A stretch of DNA of 64,000 nt from Bos javanicus (lineage: Eukaryota; Chordata; Mammalia; Artiodactyla; Bovidae): NCBI RefSeq assembly GCF_032452875.1, contig NC_083873.1, positions 76,877,987-76,941,986 on the forward strand, given 5' to 3'. A program made the position numbers and the translations under genes. The notes under the pieces were generated by a model, which saw nothing but the letters and a program-made list of their open reading frames with translations, was not told where the DNA came from and made no database searches. Below are positions 35,331 through 47,650 of the stretch, piece by piece. How positions within the stretch are numbered: the stretch's first letter is position 1; each line of letters opens with the position of its first letter.

Positions 35331-35935
35331 ACAGTATTCAAGTCAATACAATGAGGCTAGAAAGAATTACTTCATAATCTAGCATTTATATGCACATTTT
35401 ACTAAAATGTGTTTTTTAGGTTGTGAACAATACTGCTAATTGATGGGCATTGAGTTAATTAGGGTACACAAAGCACCAATTGCAGAGAACAAAAAAGAAT
35501 CCCTAACATGAATGTCTCACAATTTAGAGTACATTTGTAATACCGTCTATTATAGGGTATGGGTTCTATCAGCACAGCACTATAGGATATTTCCCTGCAA
35601 AATCTAAATTTATATACCCAAATAATAAATCTGTGGTTTTGGAAACTTAAAATAACCAAAACATTTCCCTTTTTTTATTTCCCTTTCTTCATTTCCAGAA
35701 ATTTAGAGTTTGTTTAGTATTCCAAGCAAATAAAATAATTTGCTAATTTTCCCCACTTATTTCATTGTTTTCTTCTTTCATCCTATTCCCCAAACTCTAT
35801 CACTGAGTTCCTTTACTTGTCTCAAAAACTCATTTACTCTATAATATAAAATAGAAAGATTAGATTAAAATTACAGTATTATTTGTGGAAAGAAAAAGGG
35901 TGTTATTTAGCATTTAGTTTAAATCAAAGTACCAG
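35331..35935. other. unclassified AT-rich sequence
   Basis: Nothing recognised. Confidence 0.5.
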
Positions 35936-35945
35936 ATCATCTAAT

Positions 35946-36056
35946 GTACATGCTCAGTCACTCAGCTGTGTCTGACTCTTTGCAACCCCACAGATTATAG
36001 CCTGCCAGACTCCTCTGTCCAGGGAACTTCCCACACAAGAATACTGGATGGGTTAA
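35946..36056 (-). mobile_element. Bov-A SINE body, partial
   Basis: Only the Bov-A body is present (GTCACTCAGCTGTGTCTGAC to AAGAATACTGGATGGG). The 10-bp direct repeat ATCATCTAAT at 35936-35945 and 36057-36066 shows this is a complete 5'-truncated insertion. Confidence 0.92.
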
Positions 36057-36066
36057 ATCATCTAAT

Positions 36067-37214
36067 TAGCACATGAAAATTTGGTCACCAAAAATCTGAC
36101 CCATTTATGAATGGCTTCTTTGCCGAATTTTCATAGCTGCACTTTTACAAACACCCTAAGTATTGTCTCAATGCTTAGAGAAAAATATAACTGCCAGATT
36201 CAAAACAGAAGCACTAAATGCACAGAAAATCAGCTATCTAATCTAAAAACCATACATTATGATTTTATCCCAAATTTCTTATCAATTTAAAATGCTTAAT
36301 ATTAATAATAGATAAAAAGACCGAGAATGCTAACTTGTGGAAAGACCTATCACAACCATATACATATGTCTCCTAAAAATAAGAACACCAGCTATATTTG
36401 CTTAGGAGTCAGAAGTAAAATACTCATCTTTCCATTTTGACCCATATATACCAATGTATTATACCTTCATGTTTACTTACCAAACAATATTCCAGTCAAC
36501 ATCTTGGCCATACACCTCCAATCTTTGCTTAGTGTAATGGATTCTGAATATACCTTATAGAATTGTTTTTTGGTCTATTCTAAACTCACCTTACACTATA
36601 CCATGTTTCTTTTCTGGTCTGAATAGTAAATCCTTATATTTGATGGATTAAAGCAATGTTTTTTTTATTAAAAACACATACTGAAAAAAATAAACTTAAG
36701 AAAGTATAAGGACTGACTCTGTAAATTGGAACATATGAAGCTCAAAGCACAAAAGAGTGGAATTCCATTAAAATAAGTATAATTTAAAAGTCAAATTTAA
36801 ATATATGCAGAAAGCATATGAAATTGTGTGTATTTTAACCATCAAGAGCAGACAATATTATTTGCCTCAAAATTGTTAAGTTCTTTAATGAAATAATATA
36901 ATGTTTAAAATATGGGGAAAACCACTATAAAAACTGAGTAGTGTTACTATGACAACAGAAAACCATTCAACTAGTCTTAGACTAAGAAAAGTGAAAATAG
37001 ATTCTTGCTTCATGAGAAATAATATTAAATAGGAATATGCAATATTCTAGTTATGCTTTTGACTTAATAAATATTCTATAATATTTAAAAGCACATTTCT
37101 TATAGAAACATATATACTGAGTCTTTGGAAATAATGTTTTTAAAAATTAAGAGAACATGACTCTAAATCTGAAGAAACATATGTTTCTTGGGATAAAGAT
37201 GGCACATCAATGTA
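36067..37214. other. unclassified AT-rich sequence
   Basis: Nothing recognised. Confidence 0.5.
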
Positions 37215-37640
37215 TTTCATTTTTTGCTTCATTTAACATATATTTATTAGGCTTCTACTATGCTCCAGCACCGTGATAGGTACTGTGGAAAAAAATGATA
37301 AACAAACAACACAATCCTTATTATCTTGGAGAGAAAATGAAGTAGGATAGAAAGACACTAATCATTTAATCATAACTATAAGATCTCTGAATATACTGTT
37401 CCTCCTGATGGAAAGGGGATAGGGCAGAATTTCTGATACAGAGAGAATGTATGGTGAATTCTAAAAACTGTTTAAAAAAAAAAAAAAACCAGTATAGGCC
37501 CAATCATACAGGCTTTTGTAAACAAGTTAAGACTTTTATTTTTAGTCTAAAGGCAATAGAAAACTATTGAAGTGCTAATCAGTTCAGTGAAATGATATTT
37601 TTATCTCAGAAAAAATTAAATTTCAGACTGTATTACTCAC
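37215..37640 (+). mobile_element. ancient L2/MIR-class repeat remnant
   Basis: The opening matches the phrase shared by old mammalian repeats (TTTATTAGGCTTCTACTATG, then CCAGCACCGTGATAGGTACT). A later part reads CAATCATACAGGCTTTTGTA and AGGCAATAGAAAACTATTGA. The family was not resolved. A 15-A run lies at about 37473-37488. Confidence 0.4.
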
Positions 37641-38908
37641 TTTTGTTATAGAAACTAATATCAAAAGCTTATAAAACAACAAAAGGTTTGTATATGAATA
37701 GTGCCGGTCAGTTGTAGCTCAGTTCTGGTTGTCAGGATACACTTTTACTCCCCAAGATTTTTTCATTTTCAGTTCAGGCTGAAAGATTAGCTCCTATCTG
37801 GCACACCTCCTCTCATAGCACATCAATAACATCTCTCAGCATTGCATAATATTCTAAAAGCCTCCATCTCAAAGTGAAAAGATCTCTTTTGCTCTGATTT
37901 CCTTGTCTCTCACAAGTCACATAGCCAAGACTGACCAAGTGGTCAGAAAGTATTTAAACTAATGAGAAGGTTGGCAACAACCTGGCAAGGAGATAGAAAG
38001 GGGAATATGTAATTCTTCATTAGAGACAGTAGAGAAGAGTTAGGAAAAGTAAAATAATCTACAAGTGTTTAAATATACTTTTGTGACTAATGAATAAAAG
38101 TATAAGATCATATAGCAAGGTCATAGCATTCTTAAAATCACCTTGCTTGCTACTTAGGTATGAGAAAACAAGCTGGTCGACGTATCATGAATGAAACATT
38201 TAGAGGAGGTATTCAAGGATGACTACACCAGTAATAATTTGAAAGCATATACAACTTCATAAAATATGTATTCCCCGATAGAAAAGAAAACAAAATTAAA
38301 AGTCATCTCTGCTAATAGATTTCAAGACTTGCATTTGTAACCCATATGTACTTATTGTTTTATCTACAGAAAACAATTTAATCTCAAAGATTTCATAACC
38401 AGAACATTAGGGCTTATGATTATTTGTGCCCATGCAAATCAAAAGTATACACAGCACTATTTCATGTAAATAAGCATTAAAATTTAGCCAACCACTTCCT
38501 ATAAAAAAATGTAGTTAATTCTTGAACATAGTGAGAGTAATGGTTTGGCACTTAAAATATGAATCATATTTTATTTGAGAATTCATAGTTTAACTTCTTC
38601 AGATATAACCAAAATCTGTGTACTAAGGTAATATTATAGTCATTCTGTACTTTTTAATGAAGGAATTTTTAAACCAACAAACAATTATCCCTCACCACCA
38701 GAAAATTTGCCTAGTGATGACCTCCTGGGAGTTTCACCAGTCTGTCTAGAAATTTAAATACCTGCTGTCTGATCAAAGTGTCCCCAAGCACAGGATTTTT
38801 AAAAGTATCATATTCATACTAGCAAATACTAGTTTTTTAAAAAATTATGCCGTGAAAGGTTATTTTTGTTAAATACTATGCCATTTTAAAAATGACCCAT
38901 TTGTACTA
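37641..38908. other. unclassified AT-rich sequence
   Basis: Nothing recognised. Confidence 0.5.
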
Positions 38909-39541
38909 TATTAGCTTTCTATTGCTAAAGGACAAATTACTCACCTTTAGCTATTTACAACCCCACTAATGTATCATACAAATTTCCTTGGGTCAAGAAT
39001 GTAAGTACCATTTAGATGGCTCCCCAGTCTCAGAATCTCACCAGACTGAAATTAAGGTGTTAGCCAGAACTGCAATCTCATTTTAGTCTCAGATCGTCTT
39101 CCAAACTTACTGGTTGTTGGCAGAATTCAGTCCCTGTTGCTGCAGAGAAGGAAGTCTCCCTTTTCTTGCTAGCCGTAAAATGGAATACTCTCAACTCTTA
39201 GAGGCTACCCTCAGGACCCTGCCAAAGGTCCCAATCCAATAGGCAGTTCATGATGTGGTAGTTGGCTTCCTCAAAGACAGCAGGAAAATCTGCTGCTTGA
39301 CTCTGACCTCTTTGAAGGATTCAAATTATTACATCAGGATCACATAGTAAAATCTCTGTTTTGATTAGTTCAAAATCAACTGATGGGGGACCTTATTCAT
39401 ATCTACAATATCTCTTCTACCATATACGGTCACAATATCACGGCAATGATATACCATCATATTCACAGGTCCAAACCACCCAGACCCAAGGGAGGGAATG
39501 GAATCTTCAAAGCCATCTGAGAATTCTGTCTACTACACAGG

Positions 39542-39545
<4 letters not shown>
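38909..39545 (-). mobile_element. MaLR (MLT1-like) LTR
   Basis: The reverse complement of a MaLR-type LTR: ATTAGCTTTCTATTGCTAAA, ATTAAGGTGTTAGCCAGAAC, CTGACCTCTTTGAAGGATTC, TTCACAGGTCCAAACCACCC, TTCTGTCTACTACACAGGG. Heavily decayed. Confidence 0.6.
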
Positions 39546-39586
<41 letters not shown>

Positions 39587-39613
39587 GTATATATATATAT
39601 GTATATATATATA
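39546..39613. repeat. (TA)n microsatellite
   Basis: About 33 TA units with single interruptions (ACGTAT near 39587, GTATAT near 39601). It is self-complementary, so it can form a hairpin or cruciform. Both frames over it (39361-39657 plus, 39463-39681 minus) are low-complexity artefacts. Confidence 0.97.
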
Positions 39614-40194
39614 CTTTTTTCCAAATGACCCTGCTGACTCAACAATCTAAAATGTAGAAATATAAATTCAACTGTACACAATCAATTATAAGTGCTAGTT
39701 GACAAGCAATATGCCTAGAAAATCCTTCAGGGGAAAAAAATATTTGCAATATATACCATGTTGAGAAAGCTTCTCTAAAAAACTCAGTTCATATGTTTAT
39801 ACATTTAAACTTAAAATAATTTTATTATAAACAGTGACTGAATCAGAGAGGTCCAAAATGAAGTTAAGGTGAGTTTTTTAATCACTCTACTCCCACACAT
39901 TTCTCCAGCTCAATCTTTTCCTTTTTCTTATTCCCTTTCCTCTGTGGATGATCCTGCATGGAAAATCTCTGCTCGGAACCTCAAAAGATATGGAATTAGT
40001 AAAAACCATCATCCTGCTATAATCTGAGTTCCTGAAAAGAGTGATCTAGGTTTCCAGTAAACAAGCAAACAAATCAATGAGAGAGACTGTGTGTGTGAGA
40101 GAGAAAGACAGAATATTAGCTGGCAACCCTAATCTTACCCCCAACCAATGTAAGTCCTAAAGTCTGTGTTTCAAATTGAATGCTCAGACCTGAA
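39614..40194. other. unclassified sequence
   Basis: Nothing recognised. A short GT/GA-rich tract lies at 40088-40110. Confidence 0.5.
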
Positions 40195-40545
40195 GACACA
40201 TGTTCCCCTAAAATCCTCTGTGCAAACCTAACAGCTTTATTCACTGGAAACAACGCAAAAGTGCTTCAACAAGTGTCTGATAAACAAAACTTGTACCTGC
40301 ACACAACAGAACATGACTCAGCAACACAAAGGACAAGCTGTCAACTCCTGTAACAGCAAGGGTAACCTTAATGAATTTTTCTAAATGAAAGAGACCAGAA
40401 CCAAAGAGTTCATTCTTTAAGATTCTATGTATATGACATTCTAGCAAAACTATTGCATCATTGGTTTCCAGGAGTCAAGGGTGGAAGGAATATTAACTGA
40501 GGGGGCTACACAGGGACAATTAAGGTACCACTGAACACAAGTCTC
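40195..40545 (+). mobile_element. old L1M 3'-part fragment
   Basis: Collinear with L1M: AGCTTTATTCACTGGAAACA, ACATGACTCAGCAACACAAA, AATGAAAGAGACCAGAACCA, TTGGTTTCCAGGAGTCAAGG. Strongly diverged. Confidence 0.72.
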
Positions 40546-41139
40546 CTGGAAAATGGCAGATCAAGATGACAAAGTGTTAATAGATGATTTTCCCGCTGGA
40601 AAAAAATTTGAATGCTCAGCAAATTCCAAAATTTACATTTATTTTTCTTAGTTTCAAATTCTTAAGGCAGCTTTATATATTTAAAAATGTGTGTATGTAT
40701 CTGAACCTATTTTTTCTTTCATTAAGAGTTTGTAACAAACTGAATATCTGAGGGTGAAAATTGATAAATATTAAATGATGAAGGAAATCATTACCTTTTA
40801 ATGTAAGTACAAAAATTCTAAAGCTAATAAGGGATAAAAACCTAGACTATTGAGTTGCCATTTATTACTGAAAAATCATCTAATTTCAGCATAAGTCACA
40901 GTATAAATATTTAATTGTTTATCAAAAGTATTCAAGGGAGAGATGAGCTTTTAGGTACATTCTGCAGGTAGGCATAAGGAAGTGCTAAACTATTCAATTC
41001 AATTAGAACTTGAAAGCTGCCCACTTTGAGATTCGTTGCCAGTTTGAATTGATTGACATTCACTGTTTTATATTTCTGTGATTTTTTTATTGTTTATAAG
41101 ATTCTTTCACTTTTACTATGCTTTATTTTTACTCTATTA
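40546..41139. other. unclassified AT-rich sequence
   Basis: Nothing recognised. Confidence 0.5.
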
Positions 41140-41153
41140 TAAAATACATGGTT

Positions 41154-41384
41154 TTGTAAAATATCATGTAGGAAACGAGATGCCAGTTCAGGTTCGATGC
41201 ATGATACTGGATGCTTGGGGCTGGTGCACTGGGATGACCCAGAGGGATGGTATGGGGAGGGAGGAGGGAGGAGGGTTCAGGATGGGGAGCACATGGATAC
41301 CTGTGATGGATTCATTTTGATATTTGGCAAAACTAATACAATTATGTAAAGTTTAAAAATAAAATAAAATTAACAAAAAATAAA
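41154..41384 (+). mobile_element. young L1 3' UTR, 5'-truncated
   Basis: The last 231 bp of a ruminant L1 (TGTAAAATATCATGTAGGAA, a G-rich tract at 41254-41287, TTGGCAAAACTAATACAATT, A-rich tail). Perfect 14-bp TSD TAAAATACATGGTT at 41140-41153 and 41385-41398. It differs from the copy ending at 50550 at only about ten positions, so both belong to a recent subfamily. Confidence 0.96.
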
Positions 41385-41462
41385 TAAAATACATGGTTCA
41401 GATTCAAAAATATGAAGATACAAGCTATAGCTATAGTTTTACCACAATAAAGAGATGAACCT

Positions 41463-41510
41463 AGATATATAAGATATATAAGAAAGATATATAAGATATA
41501 TAAGAAAGAT
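41463..41510. repeat. 24-bp tandem duplication
   Basis: Two adjacent copies of an AGATATATAAG / ATATATAAGAAAG unit, period 24. Confidence 0.85.
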
Positions 41511-41919
41511 TAAAACCTAACTTTAAACTGTAAGAAATGTCTGTCCTTCACACTTGCAAAAAATATGAAAAATGGATGGCAAAATATACTGAATTCTCAG
41601 TGTAACACTTTAATACTAAGAGAAATTCAGCAGAAAAAAGCTTATCTGTCATTTTACCTGAGATGTTTGGAAGGTGAAAATAGAGAAAGGATCTAGGTGA
41701 TCACTTGCTCTGATCCCTTAAGGATTGCATTATAGAAAGATTTCACAGTATCCCTTCATTCATCAATAAAATGATTAGATATTTAAATATTCAGAAATGT
41801 ATTAATAATGCTGAAAATATTTTATCAGTTTTTCCTACAAACCATTAAACATCATTCTAATATTTAAGATAAGAGCAAATAATTAAGACAGCACTAAAAA
41901 TCAGATAATCTTTTAAAGC

Positions 41920-42190
41920 TTTTTTTCCTTTGTACATTTACTTGAGTAAAATTGACCTTTTTTGATGTTCATTAAAGAAATTGTAACACATTCTTGTAAC
42001 CGCCACCACAAGTAGGGTCCAGCATAGTTTATCACCCCCCAAAAAACTGCTTCAGTCTATCCCTTATAGTTACAGCATGCTCCAGCCCCTGACAAGTACT
42101 GATTTGTTCTTTTGACTATAGCCTTGCCTTTTCCAGAATGTCACATAAATGAAAAATGCAGTATGTGACCTTTACATGTGGATGTTATAT
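41920..42190 (-). mobile_element. old L1M-type 3' fragment
   Basis: The reverse complement of a common mammal-wide L1M segment: GTAACCGCCACCACAAGTAG, GACTATAGCCTTGCCTTTTC, CAGAATGTCACATAAATGAA. Confidence 0.65.
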
Positions 42191-42753
42191 GTGGGTAGAT
42201 GCAAACAAGAGTAATTAAAAAAAAAAAACCTTAATAAAATCATGTAGAGCTCATTAAAATAACTATGGAAACATGCCCACAGACTTGGAACTGAAGATAA
42301 ATCAGTTTTATAATATATGAGGTCAGAACAAAAGGCTAGAAATGGTGCCTTCCTTCAAAAGACTAAAGTGTAAAGCTGTCCCCAAATTCACCTCTCAGAA
42401 GTATTTATCTTTTAGATATGTTCTACAACTTGACAATTCTTATAAACGGGCTATTCCCATTTCCCCCTTTGGAATATGGGGCCACACAATATCCACCTGT
42501 TAGGGTCAATTAATTTGTGAAAGAGCTCCAACAGCTTTGAGCAAAAGCTCTTTTCCTTTTATTAAGGAATCAGAGAACTGCCATATGTTAATTGCTAATC
42601 CATTTCTCACCTAGAATAGTGAGACAACACAAAGGCATTATTTATACAGCATATTAAATTACTACTTTTTAAAAATATAAATGGATATTTCCATAACAGT
42701 AATGATAAGCTTTTCCACAAGAATTTAACTTTTATTTGTGAATTTACTTTCTC
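42191..42753. other. unclassified sequence
   Basis: Nothing recognised. Confidence 0.5.
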
Positions 42754-42765
42754 TAGTCCAATTTT

Positions 42766-43025
42766 GGAGAAGGCAATGGCACCCCACTCCAGTACTCTTG
42801 CCTGAAAAATCCCATGGGCGGCAGAGCCTGGAAAGCTGCAGTCCATGGGGTTGCTGAGGGTCAGACACGACTGAGCGACTTCACTTTCACTTTCCACTTT
42901 CATGCACTGGAGAAGGAAATGGCAACCCACTCCAGTCTTCTTGCCTGGAGAATCCCAGGGACGGCGGAGCCTGGTGAGCTGCCATGGGGTCGCACAGAGT
43001 TGGACACGACTGACGTGACTTAGCA
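42766..43025 (+). mobile_element. BOV-A2 SINE dimer
   Basis: Two Bov-A units joined by the CTTTCACTTTCCACTTTCAT linker. Perfect 12-bp TSD TAGTCCAATTTT at 42754-42765 and 43026-43037. Near consensus, hence young. Confidence 0.96.
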
Positions 43026-43037
43026 TAGTCCAATTTT

Positions 43038-44363
43038 AGGAGGAAAACATTATTGATAGAGGGGAAAAGTTCTTTCAAATGATTTTTGATTCATCTTTAT
43101 AAATGAACTGAGGATTATGGGTATAATAATTTATAATTAACAACTCCATAAATATTAGTTTATGATAGAAAATGCAAAACTTTATATCAATTAGGAGATT
43201 GCCTTGTTAGCTAGACCTCTCAGATAGCATAGTGATGGGATAGACAGCACTAAATAAAGTTACTACAACTTGCTAGGGCTGGCATATCTCGAAAGTGATA
43301 AAGAAGGTCCCATTTCTTACTTGAATTTATAGTACTTTATTTGTTATAGTTTGAATGACCACTGTGAATGTCTAAGAAAGGTTAAGAAGAAAATTTCAAG
43401 GCTGTTTGATGAAGCTAAGAATTCATATCCGTTACACAGGTTTGTTAAGAAAAAAAAAAATTCAGGGTTGGAGAAAAGGAATCAGTATCTCAATTTATGC
43501 TTCCTATTATCTGTCATTTTCTCTTTCCTAATATAATAATATAGAATTTCAAACTCTATCAGCCACCTAGCCATCATGGTATTTGCACACTGGTGAGAAT
43601 ATACAGTTTCACATATACTTCACTACCCTGGAAGTTTGCAAAACATTAACAATGAAATTTGCTCTCATAAATAATAGAATAGCAAAGCTTTGTCTTGAAA
43701 TATTCTGCTTCTTCGATCTTTGCAGATTAGAGAGCTATCACACAAGATATTAAAGGCTAAAATCTCACCCACAATCTGTGAGTCCTTGGGACATGTCTAT
43801 TTTCCAAATAAATCTCAAAATAATATTTTTATTTTGTTCATGTGCAATACAATCTCATGCTACAGCTGATTCATTTCTCCACTAAAAACAATTAGTTCCT
43901 GTATTTTCCTCTACTGGTTAGTCACATTTTTCTAAGAAAAGAGTTATTCAAAAAGAAATCCATTTAGTTTCCCTACTTCTAATCTAGGCTTTTGGAGCAT
44001 TCATTCACATGAAACAATCTAAAACTGTTCAGTTGATGAATTTAGTGCTTCTACAAATATGATAAATAGAAGACTCAGCCTTACATCTGGGGAGCAGCTG
44101 AGGATTAGCAATCTGGATGGGCATTCCAGGAGAGGTCAGGAGTAAGGACTCTGGCTATGGGTTTTCAGAAAGGGAACACTGTAATAGAATAGGAATATAC
44201 CAAAGGAGGGCTTAGAGAGGAAAGAAGAACCAATTCCATGCAAAAGCAAAAAGCAGCATCTATCTAGTGTCTGCACTCAACTTCACATTGTCTTTGGCCC
44301 CATGGAAAAAAATAGTTCCTTTTTGCTTACCTTAGGTAATTCGTGTTTCTTTATTCACCCACT
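43038..44363. other. unclassified AT-rich sequence
   Basis: Nothing recognised. An A run lies at about 43449-43460. Confidence 0.5.
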
Positions 44364-44376
44364 AAGAAAATTTGTT

Positions 44377-44725
44377 CTTTTTAAAAATTTTATTTATTTT
44401 TAATTGGAGAATATTTGCTTTACAGTATTGTGTTGGTTTCTGCGATAGATCAACATGAATCAGCCATAGATATGCCCCCTCCCTCTTGAACCTCTCTCTC
44501 ACCTTCCACCCCATCCCACCCGTCTAGGTTATCACACAGCACTGGTTTGAGCTCCAGGCCTCATACAGTAAATTCCCACTGGCTATCTATTTTACATATG
44601 GTAATTTATATTGTGTATGTTTCCAGACTACTCTCTCAATTTGTCCCACCCTCTTCTTGCCCCACTGTGTCCACAGTTTGTTCTCAAGAAAGATCGTACT
44701 GATGAACTGATATTCAGGTCAGCAA
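44377..44725 (-). mobile_element. L1 3' end with 5' inversion
   Basis: 44377-44690 is the reverse complement of an artiodactyl L1 3' UTR (TTGGTTTCTGCGATAGATCA, CTATCTATTTTACATATGG). 44691-44725 switches to sense-strand L1 text lying just upstream in the element (AGAAAGATCGTACTGATGAA). The perfect 13-bp TSD AAGAAAATTTGTT at 44364-44376 and 44726-44738 encloses both parts, so they are one insertion with an inverted 5' end. Confidence 0.9.
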
Positions 44726-44860
44726 AAGAAAATTTGTTTTTGAAAAGGGTATAGCTTCCTTCACTTTAAGGTGTAAAACACAAATCTTCAAATTCTATCC
44801 CATTTGTCATGCACTGGAGAATAGAGTCAGGTCAAAAGTAACACAATATATTTGTCATAC

Positions 44861-45080
44861 GCTTTCCAGGTGGTGCTAATGGTAAAGAATCTGCCTGCCA
44901 ATGCAGGAGACATGAGACACAGGTTCAATCCCTGGATCAGGAAGATTCCCTGGAGGAGGGCGTAGCAACCTACTCCAGTACTCTTGCCTGGAGAATCCCC
45001 ATGGACAGAGGAGCCTGGCAGGCTATAGTTCATGGGGTCACAAAGAGTCTGACATGACTCTAGCAACTTGGCACAGAACA
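44861..45080 (+). mobile_element. Bov-tA SINE
   Basis: Head GCTTTCCAGGTGGTGCTAAT and a full body. Possible decayed TSD ATATTTGTC / ACATTTGTT on the two sides. Confidence 0.92.
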
Positions 45081-45586
45081 TTTGTTCTGTAAATAGCACC
45101 TAATGATCCTGCCATCTGATGGTTTGCCTTTACCCTTCCTTTAACCTATCTTTGGTTAGGCAGTTCTCCTTTTGCAGATTTGGAATTACGAAATGAGAAT
45201 AAAAGCAAGAGTCAAGAGAAAAACAGGAAAGAGAGAAATCTCAGATGTTTAATTATCTAATTATATTAATTAATGAGCATAAATTACCTCTGGTCATTTC
45301 AGTTTTACACCTGACTTATTTTGGGGTTTTGGCCCTGATAAGCTGACTTTGCACCTAGACCCAGAAAGTTCAGAACAAATCACTGATGACAGCTAGACAG
45401 TGATTCAGAAATTGCATACATCTCTCAACCCGCACTCTGGTTTGTCTAATCTCGCTTTGCTCTTGGTTCCAAATTTGTGATTCTTTACAGTAACTTCACA
45501 CTTCCCTTAAAACTTCACTTTGCTTGCTCTGGTTTGCTGCTAATAGACTCTAGCATTTTGGACACTAGTTTTTAGTGTCATCTGTG
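45081..45586. other. unclassified sequence
   Basis: Nothing recognised. Confidence 0.5.
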
Positions 45587-47007
45587 TGTACAAAACAGAT
45601 CTTCATGACCCAGATAATCACGATGGTGTGATCACTCATCTAGAGCCAGACATCCTGCAATGTGAAGTCAAGTGGGCCTTAGAAAGCATCACTACCAACA
45701 AAGCTAGTGGAGGTGATGGAATTCCAGTTGAGCTCTTTCAAATCCTGAAAGATAATGCTGTAAAAGTGCTACACTCAATATGCCAGCAAATTTGGAAAAC
45801 TCAGCAGTGGCCACAGGACTGAAAAAGGTTTGTTTTCATTCCAGTTCCAAAAAAGGCAATGCCAAAGAATGCTCAAACTACCACACAATAGCACTCATTT
45901 CACACGCTAGTAAAGTAATGCTCAAAATTCTCCAAACCAGGCTTCAGCAATACATGAACTTCCAGATGTTCAAGCTGGTTTTAGAAAATGTAAAGGAACC
46001 AGAGATCAAATTGCCAACATCCTCTGGATCATGGAAAAAGGACGAGAGTTCCAGAAAAACATCTATTTCTGCTTTATTGACTATGCCAAAGCCTTTGACT
46101 GTGTGGATCACAATAAACTGTGGAAAATTCTTTAAGAGATGGGAATGCCAGACCACCTGACCTGCCTCTTGAGAAATCTGTATGCAGGTCAGGAAGCAAC
46201 AGTTAGAACTGGACATGGAACAACAGACTGGTTCCAAATAGGAAAAGGAGTACATCAAGGCTGTGTATTGTCACCCTGCTTATTTAACTTATATGCACAT
46301 TACATCATGAGAAAAGCTGGACTGGAAGAAACACAAGCTGGAATCAAGATTGCTGGGAGAAATATCAGTAACCTCAGATATGCAGATGACATCACCCTTA
46401 TGGCAGAAAGTGAAGAGGAACTAAAAAGCCTCTTGATGAAAGTGAAAGAGGAGAGTGAAAAAGTTGGCTTAAAGCTCAACATTTAGAAAACGAAGATCAT
46501 GGCATCTGGTCCCATCACTTCATGGGAAATAGATGGGGAAACAGTGGAAACAGTGTCAAATTTATTTTGGGGGGCTCCAAAATCACTGCACATGGTGACT
46601 GTAGCCATGAAGTTAAAAGACACTTACTCCTTGGAAGGAAAGTTATGTCCAAACTAGATAGCATATTCAAAAGCAGAGACATCACTTTGCCAACAACGGT
46701 CCGTCTATTCAAGACTATGGTTTTTCCACTGGTCATGTATGGATGTGAGAGTTGGACTGTGAAGAAGGCTGAGCATCGAAAAATTGATGCTTTTGAACTG
46801 TGGTGTTGGAGAAGACTCTTGAGAGTCCCTTGGACTGCAAGGAGATCCAACCAGTCCATTCTGAAGGAGATCAGCCCTGGCATTTCTTTGGAGGGAATGA
46901 TGCTGAAGCTGAAACTCCAGTACTTTGGCTACCTCATGCTAAGAGTTGACTCATTGGAAAAGACTCTGATGCTGGGAGGGATTGGGGGCAGGAGGAGAAG
47001 GGGATGA
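45586..47007 (+). pseudogene. BovB RT remnant
   Basis: Frames in order: 45586-45822 (pre-RT and fingers), 45780-46160, 46139-46486 (GVHQGCVLSPCLFNLYAHY motif B, NLRYADDITLMAE motif C with both aspartates), 46522-47007 (C-terminal domain, MYGCESWTVKKAEH). A stop at 45822, shifts around 45850 and 46130, and a stop after KLNI near 46485 inactivate it. It keeps the catalytic palm better than most copies here. Confidence 0.9.
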
Positions 47008-47157
47008 CAGAGGATGAGATGGCTGGATGGCATCACTGACTCAATGGACGTGAGTCTGAGTGAACTCCGGGAGTTGGTGATGGACAGGGAGGCCTGGCGT
47101 GCTGCGATTCATGGGGTCGCAAAGAGTTGGACACGACTGAGCGACTGAACTGAACTG
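45587..47157 (+). mobile_element. BovB LINE, 5'-truncated
   Basis: About 1.57 kb, starting just upstream of the RT domain (sequence for DLHDPDNHDGVITHLEPDIL) and ending in the GACTGAACTGAACTG tail. It covers the whole RT and C-terminal region. No certain TSD. Confidence 0.95.
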
Positions 47158-47650
47158 TGGGCAGCAAAGTGTTAACTTAGCGGACCTAAGTTTCCCAAAC
47201 TTTCCTAAATTTCCCTGCACATTCCTGTTTTCCTGACAGGCTTTTGGCTGGTTCCTATACAGTAATCTCAGAATCCATACCCCCATGCCCCCCTCCCCCC
47301 AACCAAAAAAAAAAAAAAAACCCAAGAGGCGATCTCGGTAAAATAAGTGTGATGGGCAGACCAAAACTCAACATCCATGTATTTAAGTAGAATTGATGAC
47401 TTTTAAAATCAAATCTATGCCTAGATATTGTGTTGTCTCCCACTACTCCTTGCTCCCCACTCAACTTTGCATCTGTCTTTAGTTAAAAAAGCTTATGCAC
47501 TATTGTACTATTATATGCTTTATGCCTCTGTGTCTCTGGTCATGCTATTGTCTTTGTTTGGAAGATCTTTCCCCTCTTCTCTATCTTTTGAAATTTTATT
47601 TATCCTTCAAAGCTCAGTTCAAATATAACATCTTTGGTAACACTTGTTAT
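47158..47650. other. unclassified sequence with C- and A-runs
   Basis: Contains a C-rich then A-rich tract at 47279-47323 (ending in a 16-A run). Nothing else recognised. Confidence 0.45.

Noticed and set aside
39361..39681. 98- and 72-codon frames with IYIYIY runs
   Set aside because: Translations of the (TA)n microsatellite.
45586..45822. 78-codon frame at the start of a BovB as a separate small gene
   Set aside because: It is the pre-RT segment of BovB ORF2 (DPDNHDGVITHLEPDI) ended by a premature stop.
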